Assembly: GCA_007922195.1 (NCBI GenBank)
Contig: ML681963.1
Span: forward strand, 52,895,918 to 52,959,917
From: Podocnemis expansa
Lineage: Eukaryota > Chordata > Testudines > Podocnemididae
Length of the DNA: 64,000 nt
Direction of reading: 5' to 3'
Below, piece by piece: positions 1 through 11,390 of the stretch. The translations under genes and the position numbers were made by a program. Under the pieces are notes generated by a model. That model saw only the letters and a program-made list of their open reading frames with translations, was not told the DNA's origin and did not search any database. Position 1 is the first letter of the stretch, and the number at the start of each line of letters is the position of its first letter.

Positions 1-746
1 TCGTGCATGCGATTTTCTGTTATCTGCTTTCATACAATTTCATTTCTAAAGAGTCCTTTCCCTCACTATCACTATTAGTGATGTGACTTCACTCCTTTAA
101 AGCTTTCTTCAGTCCTTCAACACTATTAATCTGTGTTGCATTCATCTCATCTTCCACTTTCTCTGGTTCTTATCCCCATCATCTGTGATCAGCTTCACTG
201 TCTTTTCTTCTAGTTTTCAATTTCTAACACCAAATTGAAAATTCCTTTTATGACATTTTCCTTACAGAGGAAATCACATAATCCAAGATTTGTATTAATC
301 CATCCAATTTTCCAGTGTGTTTTGAATATCAACAAGCTTCTCTTACCGTTGTATTGACTCTAAGAAACTTTAGATATAAGGATATTTTCAATAGAAGTCA
401 CGACATGGCATTATGTTACCGTTATTGCATTTTAGGTCTTGCACTAAAAAGTCATAGTCAGGTAATGGGCTCCAAAAATATGATTTAACAATTTAAGATG
501 AACAGAAAAGTTTTCATGAAGTATATTTCTTGTCTGTATTTCAGTGAAAACAGTTTGTCTGGATATAAATATTGCCCTTGAGGCTTTGCAAACACTGAGA
601 AACAGAGAATGAAATAGACTAGATACAATAGTGAAATTGAACAGTTTACTGCTATTCTTCAAAAAGAGTGAAGTGAGAGAGTGCTAGTGTAAATTATGAA
701 AAAAAAATCCAACTTTTAAGATTTTTACACTTTTAATAATCTACAG
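1..746. other. AT-rich presumed intron, nothing recognised
   Basis: I see no exon-like reading frame or clear repeat here. Short open frames on both strands have no domain pattern. Confidence 0.5.
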
Positions 747-1186
747 GGCTATGTCTATACTACAGGGCTTTTTTAAGTCAACTTAATAAGGCCAACTTAA
801 AGTCAACTTTATTAAGTTGACTTAGTGAGGCCCCATTTGTTTAAGTCCACTTTATAAAGTCAACTTAAGCCAGGGGCCCATTGAAAGTCAACTTAATAAA
901 GTCAACTTTCAGTGGGTCCTCTGGCTTAAGTCGACTTTATAAAGTCGACTTAAATGGCTCTAATGGCCTAAGCTGACTTTATTAAGTCAACTCTAATGGG
1001 CACATTGTGTTAAGTTGACTTAATAAAGTCAACTTAACCCTTAAAATCAACTTTAATGGCAGAAGTTATTAAATAGACTTAAGCAACTGCTTAAGTCGAC
1101 TTAATGAAATCCAAACGAGTCAGGGTGTTGCCTAAGCCAACTTAAGCCTGGTTAAGTTGACTTAAGCCTCCAGTGTAGACATACCC
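747..1186. mobile_element. Non-autonomous foldback element (MITE) with TTAAGTCGACTTAA-type interior
   Basis: The ends are imperfect inverted repeats: ggctatgtctatact on the left and agtgtagacataccc on the right. The interior repeats the self-complementary word AAGTCAACTT/AAGTCGACTT about twenty times, alternating with ACTTTATAAAGT and ACTTTATTAAGT, so the whole piece can fold on itself. The 3-bp flanks are cag and tgg. It is a relative of the copy at 13784-14190. The 3-bp flank and GG-starting ends suggest the Harbinger superfamily, but this is inference. Confidence 0.75.
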
Positions 1187-2611
1187 TGGGAAGGGCATTT
1201 ATTTAAAGTATATATGGCACTAATGAGACATGTGAGCAACTGTTTTAACTTTCTGCTTCTATTTATATTTTGCCATTTACACCCCTTTTAAAAAAATACA
1301 GAACATTGCATTTTTGTTCAGCTTTTTCCTCTCTTCTCTTAAAAAGTTGATTTCTAACATTAAATATTACCCACTATAGCAGTCATTTGTAAGATGCCTT
1401 TCATTCAATATTCTCCAGTAACTGATGTCTGTATTGATTACAAAATTTTTGCATAATAGGTTTTTCACCTCATGTATATTTTTTGGATGGTCATTTAATT
1501 TAAAGACCCTGCTGTCAATCTGGCTGCTAATATTGAGTCAAACTATCACTAGCTCAGGTTCACATGAGTTTATGGAACGGTAGGGCTATGTCCTGAGAAA
1601 GGGGCAGCACAGAATAACGTAGCCCAAGAAACAGAATAGGAACCAGATAGTGACTCAAGAGAGTTGATCTCAGGGGAAAACTGAACAGTGCCAGGGCTAT
1701 ATCTGTTACAGCTTACCTCCTTTTCCCCCCTGCTACTACATTAGTAAGATGAAGATATTGGTCCAGAAATGTCACAAGGTACAAAACTTATTCAGAAAGC
1801 CCTGACATAATGCACAAAGAGGCCTGCATTTCAAATACCTAGATTAGATTGACTTTTCTGTGCTCTTTTATTAACTTTGAACCTTAGTGTAACTTTGAAA
1901 ACAACATCCTGGGCCTTGTCTAGCCTTCTTGCAAAAGACATCCAACATCAAAGTCCTCACAGACTTGGACTTGAAGGAGCAGCAGACCCTGAGAATGTGA
2001 GCCCAGGATACTGTGACAAGATACAGGCTTAGCTAATAGTCTCAGACCCATGCGTGGCCTCCCAAAATCAGAAGAGCTCTGTAAATCTGCAGATAACCAC
2101 TTAATAGCCATGAGGATAGCCATGGATACAAATTTTGTAACTACATAGGGCACCACAAATTAGCCAGTCCTGTTGAGCTGCTGACCAAGTGCTTATGCTG
2201 AATGGAGATGAGCAGGGCCAATAAATCCTTTTGTCAATGCAGGATTAAGGATGGCTGGATGAGATTATTTGATCAGAGTGATATGCATGGAGATCTAGTC
2301 AGTGAGAGAGGCGATACAAGTAGGTGAAAGGGTGAAGAATCATTCATCCCCACAGGACTGTTTGCTGTTGTAAGCACTAAGGTCTTAGGTTCACTCTGGT
2401 GTGTTCTAGCAGCAGAAGAGTACATTTCTGAAGCATCTCTATGAGCCACATATAAAAGGCATCCCCAGGCAGGGATAGTTTAACTGCATCCAGGAAGTGG
2501 TAAATTCCATCAGAAGAAGGAAATTCCCTCTCCTGCTCCCCAACATCCCTGGGCAAATAGAAATGGATGGATTTGACAGGTGACTGCACACATTCCTGTA
2601 CTGCACGCATA
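1187..2611. other. Presumed intron, nothing recognised
   Basis: No recognisable exon or clear repeat. Open frames of up to 78 codons lack domain motifs and plausible splice context. Confidence 0.45.
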
Positions 2612-3115
2612 CAGGCAACGTTCCAAGGTCAGAAAGGATCATTGGGATCACCTAAGTCTGACCCCCTGTAGGAGACAGGCCAGAGAGCTTCCCAAAACCA
2701 TTCCTAGAACAGAGCTTTTAGAGAAAAATCTGATCTTGATTTAAAATTCATCTGAAATGGAAAATCCACAACGACCTTTAGTAAGTTGTTTCAATGGTTA
2801 GTTACCCTCACTGATAAAATTTACCACTCTGTTTCCACTCTGAACTTGTCTAGCTTCAACTATGCTACACCCTTCTCCGTTAGGCTGAAGATCCCTTTAT
2901 TCAATAGCTGTTCCCCATATAAATACTTCTAGATTGTAATAAAGCACTGTTGAGCCTTCTCTTTGTTTAAACTCTCAGAGATCCATCTGTATAGTTTCTA
3001 GATTCTATCACTGCAATGCATCCTAATGCGATCATTTTATAACTGTCTCCTCTGGGCATTCCTGTCATAATGGCCCCAGTTGGGTTAGCACCAAGCCTGA
3101 GCCTTATGGAAAAGC
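2612..3115 (-). mobile_element. CR1 LINE 3' fragment
   Basis: Read on +, the stretch ggtcagaaaggatca, then gtctgaccccctgta, then the block ending gcttcaactatgc, is the reverse complement of the 3' part of turtle/bird CR1 LINEs. It continues through acccttctccgttaggctgaa and gccttctctttgtttaa. It is old and diverged, with no intact frame. The 3' end lies at the left. Confidence 0.7.
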
Positions 3116-4487
3116 CCAGTGGAATGCAATGAAAACATTTACTTTTCCCATTGGTTTTATGCGGCAACCTAAATTAAGAATTCTTTTCCTGCTTTTGGAA
3201 ATGTCCATAAACCCTGAAAAGGAGCAAATTCTCTCAAATCTTATAGCTAGTTAGAATAACTACTAAAAACCACACTTGTATTTCTATAAAAGTACTATTG
3301 GTTTCCACCATTCCTTCAGTTCTGTAGGACTTTCCCACATGGGGCCACACACAGCTCTGAAAACCAACCACCCATCCAAGGCTGCCAGTGGAATTTACTC
3401 TTGCTGACATTTCCTCATGCACACACATAATCAGAAATGTATTTCCCTTTGTAGACAACTAGAGCGCTAAGTGCTCTAGTTGTTAATAGAGATCAATAGT
3501 GGGTAGTTAGAAAGGATAGAAACAAAGATGGGGTGGAGGAATTGTATTAGCAACAAACACCCCTCAAATGTTCTGCAAACATCCATTAAGAAGGTCAGTG
3601 AGCTCATAAAACTATGTCTACAAATAGCTGATAGAAAATGTGCAGCACCCAGAAAGCAATCTGGGCTGACCTACTTCTTTTTAAAAACTAGTAATGTGAA
3701 GTGTCTGCTACAGAGGATGAACCTATTCATAGCTTAACAGGAAATAATGTAAAATAAATAAATAACCCACATAACAGCTGGGAACAAAACTAATGGGTAC
3801 AAAAGGTGGATGTGCTATTTATACGATGCTGGGATACCTGGATTTTATTGAGTTTTCTGGAGCTGCTATTTCAAATACAAATCTATGATTGCTTCTTATC
3901 AGTCATCAGAATTGAATGGTTCAGCTGTTTGGAGGATCTGAATTTACATATTATAAACACAAATATGAGACCCACTATATAAATAGCAAATAACTACATG
4001 TACCTGCACAGTGTATGATTCTAAATATACATTCCATTTGCTAGATAAAAACTGGACACCTGCTCTCAGAAGCCCATAAAGACATGCACAGAAAGAGAGA
4101 GACACAAATGAGATGGTGAATCAGCAAAGGGTCTCAGAGGCATGAATATGGTTGGCTCAGTGGTGGAAACACAGCACTCCTTTACTAACAGCACAGAGCT
4201 TTCAAACAGAAGACCACCCCTTCCTTCCTTTTGTTGTACAAGGTTATATCTCCAAACCCAGAAGACAGACACCCTCTGCAAATGCCTTCATTTACTGATC
4301 CTCTTCCCAACTCAGACCTTGCAAAAGAAAAAAACAAAACAAAACAAAAAGACCCTCTCCCATGCACACCTCATCCATCCCAGCATAATAGGAACATGGT
4401 ATTAGTATTTATTAAATCCTATTGACTGCAGCACGGCTATAAACACCTTTCATCCAGACATCTCTCAAAGCAATTTGCAAAGATTAA
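3116..4487. other. Presumed intron, nothing recognised
   Basis: AT-rich unique-looking sequence. It includes an A-rich stretch (4325-4350) with aaaacaaaacaaaac units. No exon or clear repeat was recognised. Confidence 0.45.
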
Positions 4488-4602
4488 GGCCCAGATCCAG
4501 CAAAGCACGTAAGAACGTGGATCCCATAAGGCATAGGCTTATTCAGCAAAGCACTCAAGCATATTCTTGAAGTCAAGTGCTCCACTAAACTGGCTCCTAT
4601 AC
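4488..4602. repeat. Palindromic MITE relic, ATCCAGCAAAGCAC family
   Basis: It starts ggcccagatccagcaaagca and contains a second attcagcaaagcactcaagc. This family is widespread in reptiles and is built as an imperfect palindrome around a cattgaagtcaatg core. Related relics lie at 7132-7222, 31862-32008, 37540-37642 and 61608-61735. Confidence 0.5.
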
Positions 4603-5626
4603 AATGAGGCAGCGCAACACACAGGTCTAATTCTCTCCCTCTGCAGGACACCTTTATCTCTTACCAGCATATCCTGGGGTAGGAGACATGGGCCTTTGAA
4701 GTCATACTAAAGTGCCCCCTGTAAATCTCAGCTGTGTTAATTCTTTCTGTTTTCTTCTCTGGATGAAGAATGTTCCTGAAATCACTTGATGATGTAGAGG
4801 ACATGTTCTGAACACCCAGAGGACTTTACAGTGATATTTACACTCAGTTCGGGGGACATGCTGTTGAATTACATGGCTTCCCTTTAGAACAGCCCATTTT
4901 TACAGAGGTGGTAACGTACTAACCCCAGGGTGAAATTTAAATCCCACTGAGTTTTGCCAATGACTTTAATAAAGTCATGATTTCAGCCCAGGTTTACTCC
5001 CCCTTCCCATCTCCCAAATTTTCAGCTGTGGCATGAGAGGCACAGAGCCCTGGGAACTGTAACACAGCCAGGGAGCTGCTGTAAGAGGTGTTGTACAAAC
5101 TCACTTCCCACAGAAGTCAAAGGGAGTACAGGTGATCATTACTTTTGTCAAATTGGGCCATGACTAAACTTTGCAGGACTCTCAGGCTGAGGGGAAGAAA
5201 GGACAGAAGCACAGCTATGCAAAGGAAGAAAGGAATATCTTCTTTCTAACCAACTGAAGGACAAGAATGAAGTTCAGGAAGACACTTCCCAAACAGCTGA
5301 GTAAAAGGACTCTGAAAGCTTCTCTCTCATTTCAATTTACTGGGGCAGAAAGATGTGGTTTTTGTATTACTGTATGGATGTCACACGCACAAATGCCTAC
5401 ACAAAGGGGAGAGAGAGATTTAAGGCAGGGAGAGTGCAGAGCTAAGAACTGGAGTGAAATGAAAGATTTTTGCTTGCATGTGCTTTCCATGCTACAGAGT
5501 GAGCTCATCACTGTAAGCATCATGCAAACAAAACCAACACCCTTTTTTATGTCTAGAGCTGGTCAGGAAATGGAAAAATGAACCTTCTGTCCCAAAGGTA
5601 ATTCTAACTTGAAGTAGTACAGTAAC
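4603..5626. other. Presumed intron with one short palindromic relic
   Basis: The piece at about 4925-4992 (cccactgagttttgccaatg) resembles the cattgaagtcaatgggagttttgcc repeat family. The 104-codon plus-strand frame at 5267-5581 has no recognisable domain and is probably chance. Confidence 0.4.
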
Positions 5627-5638
5627 TAATTGCTACTT

Positions 5639-5850
5639 TCCAAAGAGGTAGCCATGTTAGTCTAGTATAGCAAAACAAACAAGGCATCTGGTGGCACTTT
5701 TAAAGACTAACAGATTTATTTATTGCATGAGCTTTCTTGGGAGAAAGTCCCATTTCGTCAGATGCTCTGAAGAAGTAGGATTATCTCCCACAAAAGCTCA
5801 TGAGATAAATAAATGTGTTAGTCTTTAAAAGTGCCACAGGACTCCTTGTT
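5639..5850. mobile_element. Cry-type SINE, head-to-head inverted dimer with 12-bp target duplication
   Basis: A plus-strand tRNA-derived SINE (aggtagccatgttagtctag, gactaacagatttatttatt, gagctttcttgggagaaagt) runs to about 5770. It is followed directly by its own 3' half in reverse orientation (ctcccacaaaagctcatgag, gttagtctttaaaagtgcca). The pair is flanked by taattgctactt (5627-5638) and taattactactt (5851-5862), a 12-bp duplication with one mismatch. Both halves therefore entered in one event. Confidence 0.85.
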
Positions 5851-5930
5851 TAATTACTACTTGTGGTGGTGCCGTACCCACCACAAGACTCCTTGCTTAA
5901 TTACTCCTTGTGGTAGTGCAGTACCTAACT
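5835..5930 (+). repeat. Local tandem duplication of the SINE end and target site
   Basis: The unit cacaggactccttgtttaat plus tactacttgtggtggtgccg (from about 5835) is repeated as cacaagactccttgcttaat plus tactccttgtggtagtgcag (from about 5882). The copies differ at few positions, so this is a local duplication of about 48 bp made after the SINE dimer inserted. Confidence 0.7.
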
Positions 5931-6560
5931 GTAGGGAAAAATAAGTGGAAGAAAATTGTACACGAAAGATAGTGGCACCCCCACTCAGACCAAACCACAG
6001 GCTCAGAATATGAACGATTTATCACTTGCCTATGGTTCCACTCAGACCAAGGCACCATGTGTCTGTACACATGCACAATTTATTGCCTTGCTAATGGCCT
6101 CACTCAGGCCAGGGAATGACCTTTCCTTGACCCAGGCACCTCCCTGAATCAGACACCCACACAATTTGCTGCCATTTATGTAGTCATTGATAACCAGAAG
6201 ACATATGTATATCTACCTGTTTATCTGAGTGACCATCCTGTAATCCTTACAAGGCATGCCTGTCAGCAGAGCCTGTATGCTGACGTGTATATTTTATAGT
6301 TAACGGGGTTTTTTTTTCCCCCATGATGCTATATAACAGTAGGAAGGTCTAATGCATGTTGGACTCCACCGACAAACTGGGAAGCTGCAGGAGGCGCCCT
6401 TGGAGATAATGCCTAGGAGCCTGCCTGCTACCATTTCCAGGAGTTCCTGGTAGCTAAAAGGGACGTTAAGCATTCTACCTCTTTTAATAAAATCATCATT
6501 TATCCTATCACTTGATGTCATGTTGTCACTGCTCAATCCAGATCCTGTTATAGCGCCCCC
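5931..6560. other. Possible solo LTR-like or other repeat, unproven
   Basis: The block holds internal direct repeats (ccactcagaccaa twice, cctcactcaggcca once), a tatataacag box near 6329 and an aataaaa signal near 6486, in the order expected of an LTR. I could not define TG...CA ends or a target duplication. It may simply be unique intron. Confidence 0.25.
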
Positions 6561-7294
6561 TTTGGGCTACACTAACACACTTAGAATTAGTAACTACTAC
6601 GAAAAGTGGCTCATGCTTTTCATTTTCATACTTCTGAGAAACTTAAATATTAACAAATTACCATTACCACTATAACATGAAAGTCTGAACAAAATGAAAT
6701 GAGAAAAATCTAAAAGAGTCATTACAACATCCTCTAACCAAAATGCTGAAGTTGAAATGAAACTTTTCAAAACTTCTGAAAACTTCACAGGCATTGATAC
6801 ATTTTTGTGAAACATTTCAATTTTGGATGACACTGCATTTTCTAAAAAGAAACCTGCTCTCCTGAAAATTTTCCAGCTAGCTCTACTTAGGATACATGTA
6901 ATATGGTTCTGATAGAGTATTTGCATATTGGCACATAACGTAGCAGAAGTAAGCCTAGATTTTCAAGCTACTAGTGACTGTCTGTTTTAGTTTCAAGGGA
7001 TCCAACCCTAAACGACAAAAAGGGACCTAATTTTCAGGGCATGGGTTATCAGCTATACTTTCTATCTAACAGATCTCCAGTTTTGCTCTCAAAAATGGAT
7101 GCACCCAAAATTTAGGTCATTGTTTGCATACGGCCCAATCTCAGGCCCTCTTTGAAGCCTTTCCATTAACTTCAGTGGGTAGTGGGAATCAGATGTTTAA
7201 AAGAGTGCTTAAGCATTGTGCAAAATAGTTAACATTGCCTCAGCTATCGAAACATTTTGCAGTGATGCCATTCTACAAGTAGTTTAGACTGGAA
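6561..7294. other. Presumed intron with a palindromic relic at 7132-7222
   Basis: Most of it is AT-rich sequence without recognisable content. At 7132-7222 ggcccaatctcaggccctct, then ttcagtgggtagtgg and gagtgcttaagca, match the old palindromic MITE family also seen at 4488-4602. Confidence 0.4.
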
Positions 7295-8248
7295 GGCTGT
7301 GTTCACACAGCCTCCTTATTTCGAAACAACAGAGGTTGTTTCGAAATAAGGTTTCAGCTGTTCACACAACTGTGTTGTTTCGAAACAAGTTAAACCCCAT
7401 TTGGGGTCGAAACAAGGCGTGTGAACATGTTGTTTCGGAACAACGCTGGATCCTCAGCACCCTGGCCAGGGAACCCTCAGGTCCTTGGCCAGGGTGCTGA
7501 GGGCTGTCCCTCAGCCCCAGAAGGGGGTTGCAGCCCCAGAAAGGGGGCTGCAGNNNNNNNNNNNNNNNNNNNNNNNNNNNNNNNNNNNNNNNNNNNNNNN
7601 NNNNNNNNNNNNNNNNNNNNNNNNNNNNNNNNNNNNNNNNNNNNNNNNNNNNNNNNNNNNNNNNNNNNNNNNNNNNNNNNNNNNNNNNNNNNNNNNNNNN
7701 NNNNNNNNNNNNNNNNNNNNNNNNNNNNNNNNNNNNNNNNNNNNNNNNNNNNNNNNNNNNNNNNNNNNNNNNNNNNNNNNNNNNNNNNNNNNNNNNNNNN
7801 NNNNNNNNNNNNNNNNNNNNNNNNNNNNNNNNNNNNNNNNNNNNNNNNNNNNNNNNNNNNNNNNNNNNNNNNNNNNNNNNNNNNNNNNNNNNNNNNNNNN
7901 NNNNNNNNNNNNNNNNNNNNNNNNNNNNNNNNNNNNNNNNNNNNNNNNNNNNNCCCCCCCCCCCCCGCCGGGGGATGCACCCCCCTTTCCGGGGCTGCAG
8001 CCCCCTTTCTGGGGTTGCAGGGTGAGCTGCAGCAGCCGCTCACCCCCAGGGGGCTGCAGCCCCGTGGACCCGGTACCGAAATAGCAAGTTCACAGTGTGA
8101 ACTTGCTATTTCGATTCCCGGTTTTTTCCTTATTTTGAATTAACATTTTGTTAGTTCGAAATAAGTTGTTTCGAAATAACGGTTATTTCGATATACGATT
8201 GTTGCGAAACAACCATATCGAAATAACTGGCTGTGTGAGAACACAGCC
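7295..8248. mobile_element. Non-autonomous foldback element (MITE) with TTTCGAAACAAC interior and an assembly gap in its centre
   Basis: The ends ggctgtgttcacacag and tgtgtgagaacacagcc are inverted repeats, flanked by a perfect 3-bp duplication gaa. Inside the ends are runs of tatttcgaaacaac, gttgtttcgaaataag and similar self-complementary words. Further in are GC-rich arms with the palindrome agcaccctggccagggtgct-like unit and ccccagaaagggggctgcag with its reverse complement. The centre is 400 N. It is related to 11391-11896 and 50643-51953. Open frames crossing the gap are artefacts. Confidence 0.8.
7554..7953. other. Assembly gap (400 N)
   Basis: A run of exactly 400 N at the centre of a GC-rich inverted repeat. 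It is followed by a C13 tract, which suggests that hairpin and homopolymer sequence stopped the assembly. The round length suggests a placeholder. Confidence 0.95.
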
Positions 8249-8896
8249 GAAGAAGCTACTCTCCAGAGAGAAGTGCAGGATGATCCAAGATTTACAAACT
8301 GCTAGGAGCCTATTTTCTTTTGTTGGTCCCAGAAGTGGGAACAAAAAGGTGTCCATGGAGGAAACAAAACAAAACGAAAAAAAAAGCCTCCCTTGCCATC
8401 TTGCCTTATACTGCAGGCCAGAATTCCATGGCAAAAATAAAACCTGCATCTAGCAGGCTATCACTCTTTAAAAATCCCTCATGGCAAGATGTCAAATCAC
8501 TCTGACTAAGTATTATGCTCATCTTTAAGGTAAATAGAGGAAAGGTGACTCTGAATGCAGCTCAGGTCAGTGCACTGTAAGCAAAAAGCCTGAACGTGTG
8601 TTGGTTCAGCAGTCTCCAATGTGCCTGTTTATGATAAGAGTCAATATGTTTAATGGAAATGGGCAGGAGGAAAGCAGTAAACAGAAGCTGTTTTGATAGA
8701 CTTCAATGCCAGTGATACTGGAGGTTTTACATAATGCAGGACCAAATAAAAACCAAATATGGACATATAATCGATGGACCTCGTTCAGGAAAAGAAACAA
8801 ACAGTATGATGCATGGCCTCCCGCAAGAGCTGGCATGTGCTAGCAGCCTTGGTGTGGAATTCAAAGAGACAAGTAGTCAAGGAGATGCCCTAAGAT
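8249..8896. other. Presumed intron, nothing recognised
   Basis: No exon-like frame or clear repeat, apart from an A-rich stretch near 8365-8385. Confidence 0.4.
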
Positions 8897-9187
8897 CAGC
8901 GGTTCACAATCTATATTAGAGCCTGCAGACTCCTTTTCAACCTCCAAACAGACCACAAACCACCACATGCTACTAGGTTTATTTACACTCCTTTTAATGG
9001 AAATCTTACTGAATAACAAAGAAATAATACATGCTCAGTAACAATTTATAATGTGCAACCTTATATGAAATATTTTATTTGAAATTTCACATTTCCTTGG
9101 TGAGGATATTATTTTTCTTTTCCGTAGATCCCCTATAGTAGCCTCACAGACCTCCGGGGTCCATGGACCACAGGTCGGGAACTGCTG
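8897..9187. mobile_element. hAT-type MITE relic, CAGCGGTTC ends
   Basis: It begins cagcggttcacaatc and ends gtcgggaactgctg, whose reverse complement is cagcagttcccgac. This matches the widespread CAGNGGTTC...GAACCGCTG type of hAT non-autonomous element. The 8-bp flanks no longer match well, so the element is old. The interior has ttttcaacctccaaacagac and tccatggaccacaggtcggg. Confidence 0.65.
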
Positions 9188-9534
9188 ACCTCTGTACAGT
9201 ATTTCTGTGACAGCAGCAGTGTGTTGGAATAGCTCCTCACACAACAAAGACACAGAAGCAAAACAAATCAGTGGGCACCTGTCTCTGTTATGTGAAAACC
9301 TGTTAATAGCAGCCACCAAAGTGATTGTTATAATCCTGCCACTGACTATGGAAATAAAGCTTAATGCATATGTCTGATTGTATGAGGGAACCATCAGAGG
9401 GTAGAGAAAAGCTTATTATCTATTGGCATAGGTCGCCATTAGTGCAGTGGACATAGAGATATCTAACTCAGCTAGATATCTATCCCCCATAACAGTCTTA
9501 CATGAACAGCTCACAGTCTTACATATTCATTATA
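9188..9534. other. Presumed intron, nothing recognised
   Basis: No supported feature. The 119-codon minus frame at 9035-9394 overlaps the hAT relic end and has no domain pattern. Confidence 0.4.
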
Positions 9535-9695
9535 CAGCTGTGAGGCAAAGCACTGTCATTATCCCATGTTGCTGATGAGACACAGATGCACAGAAACACT
9601 GCAAGGCTTGTCCAAGATCACACAAGAAGTCTGCAAGAAAGTAGGGTATTGAACCTAGATCATCCATGTCCTAACCACTGGGCCAGCCTTTCTCC
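9535..9695 (-). repeat. MIR (CORE-SINE) relic
   Basis: Read on +, the sequence runs gaggcaaagcactgtcatta, gatgagacacagatgcacag, ccaagatcacacaag, attgaacctaga and cctaaccactgggcc. That is the reverse complement of MIR, from its 3' part back to the tRNA-like head (box B GGTTCGAATCC equivalent at 9650-9660). Confidence 0.7.
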
Positions 9696-10714
9696 TCATG
9701 TTGTATCAGATTTTCAAGAGCACTCCACTCCCACTCAAAAATGTTAAAAGGGTCAAATTCAGTGTTATGAATGCCATTCTTACAGTGGAAAGGCAATTTT
9801 CAAAAGGAGGGCTTGGAAGCATTTTCTAAAGATGCTCAGACTGGATTTGCTTCATTACCTCCAGAAGTTTATTCCATACCTGGATCTCATTGACCAAGAA
9901 TCTCTTATCCTGAGCTCTCGCACATTGAATCTTGGGCTGTGTGGCTTGAACTTTCTCAAAAGAGCAATGGTTCACAGTCTGAACCTTGGTCTTTAATATA
10001 GCTGGGGCTCAATCCTTTAATTGCTTTGAAAATTAGGGCCCAGAACTTAAACTTGAATCAGAAGCTGACAAGGACCCAGTGGAGGGGCCTAAGCCATGGA
10101 CAAGGTGGGAACTATATTTTATTCTAATTACCATATCCTCTTCCCATTCAGCTTCAGTTACAAAAAATTACAACAATCCAGCCTGGATATTGTTCATAGA
10201 TCATTCTGTACAGTTCCTTCTGCTGTGCAAAAAGAATTTTCCTACCTAGGTGGAGGTGAAAAGACATTTTTGGAAACTGATCATATGTGGTCATCCAAGG
10301 AGTCAACCAGAACCACAAAGCTTGGAAACATGATAATAAATGTGGGCTGTATGTCTTCAATGAAAGGTGGAGACAACTTCTTGGCTAGTTTTGACATATT
10401 TTCTCTTTTTAACCAGCATCACTTTGCTCTTGCCTGGTTTAAGCTTGGGCCAGTGGCTGTTCATGGAAGAGCTAATTTTCTGCAGCCTTTCTGACATTTT
10501 AATAATGCTGGTGGTTACAACAGCAGTGAACAAGAGATAAAGAGATATTGTTGAGCGTCGTTGGCATACCGCTGACAGCAAAGCCAGTGGTATCTTACAA
10601 CCTCTTCCAGTGGTTTTGTGTAGAATTAAATAAATGAGGAGATAGCATGGGTTGCTGAGGGATGCTGAAGGTGAAGACCTTCAGAGAGGAGGAATTTCCC
10701 ACAGCCACCATCTG
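9696..10714. other. Old LINE-like relic possible, otherwise unresolved
   Basis: The stretch 9840-10095 (ttccatacctggatctcatt, then agctctcgcacattgaatct, then gaccagtgg-like sequence) resembles an ancient dispersed repeat seen in many vertebrate introns. I cannot name it. The 132-codon plus frame at 10096-10494 has no domain pattern and is not called a gene. Confidence 0.3.
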
Positions 10715-10960
10715 AGTTCATAGATTCATAGGCTATAAGGTCAGATGGGACCATTATGATCCTCTAATCTGACCTCCTACGGAAGGTGGGATGCAGAACC
10801 TCACCCACCCAAATCTGTAACAGGTCTCTAACCTAAGACTGAGTTATTCAAGTCCTCAAGTAATAACTTAAAGACTTTGAGGAACAGAGAATCCACCAGC
10901 AACTGAACTATGCCTCATGATTTCTGCTGGACAGGAAAGACTGGGAGCCATTGCAGAGCT
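10715..10960 (-). mobile_element. CR1 LINE 3' end fragment
   Basis: It reads catagattcataggctata, then ggtcagatgggaccattatg, tctgacctcctac and gactgagttattcaagtcct. This is the reverse complement of the 3' tail of the CR1 copy that ends near 15300, where atttaagt, gagtcat and cttctgatcttagagtctat appear on +. Both are the same CR1 subfamily 3' end in opposite orientations. Confidence 0.75.
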
Positions 10961-11390
10961 GGGAGATCTACTCTTGCTCTATCAGGAGGACTTGCGACAG
11001 CTTGAGGTCCTCTACAGTGAAGGCCACATATAAGAGCACTGAGCTGTTGCCTGTGCCCATGTCCCTTAAGGCCCCTAGACCTGCCTCATTCCTGTACACT
11101 CATGCGTGATCACACTGCATGCCAATGCTGACTGATATCACGTATCTGATATCACTGAATAAAAATCACACCACTGGGATCTGATTTAGACATGGATAAG
11201 GACTTCTCTAAGGCCTTTAATGAAGTAAATACTGCTGGGAACTGTTTGAGTACAGGAGGCTTTAACTTTCCAGATATAGACTGAGGGACGTGCTAGTACT
11301 AATAAAAGGGACCAGATTTTCCTGGAAGTGATAGCTGATGAATTCCATCTCCAGACTGGTACCAAACCAATGAGAAGGGATGCCATCTTA

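Noticed and set aside
5267..5581. 104-codon plus-strand frame
   Set aside because: No domain pattern and composition like the surrounding intron.
7421..8143. Open frames of up to 240 codons across the 400-N gap on both strands
   Set aside because: Most residues are unknown because of the gap, and the sequence is a GC-rich inverted repeat that is open in several frames by composition.
7295..8248. CRISPR-like or satellite array in the TTTCGAAACAAC region
   Set aside because: The repeats are inverted and irregular in spacing, are bounded by terminal inverted repeats, and the genome is eukaryotic.
10096..10494. 132-codon plus-strand frame
   Set aside because: No domain, no splice context and no conservation evidence; probably chance in old repeat sequence.
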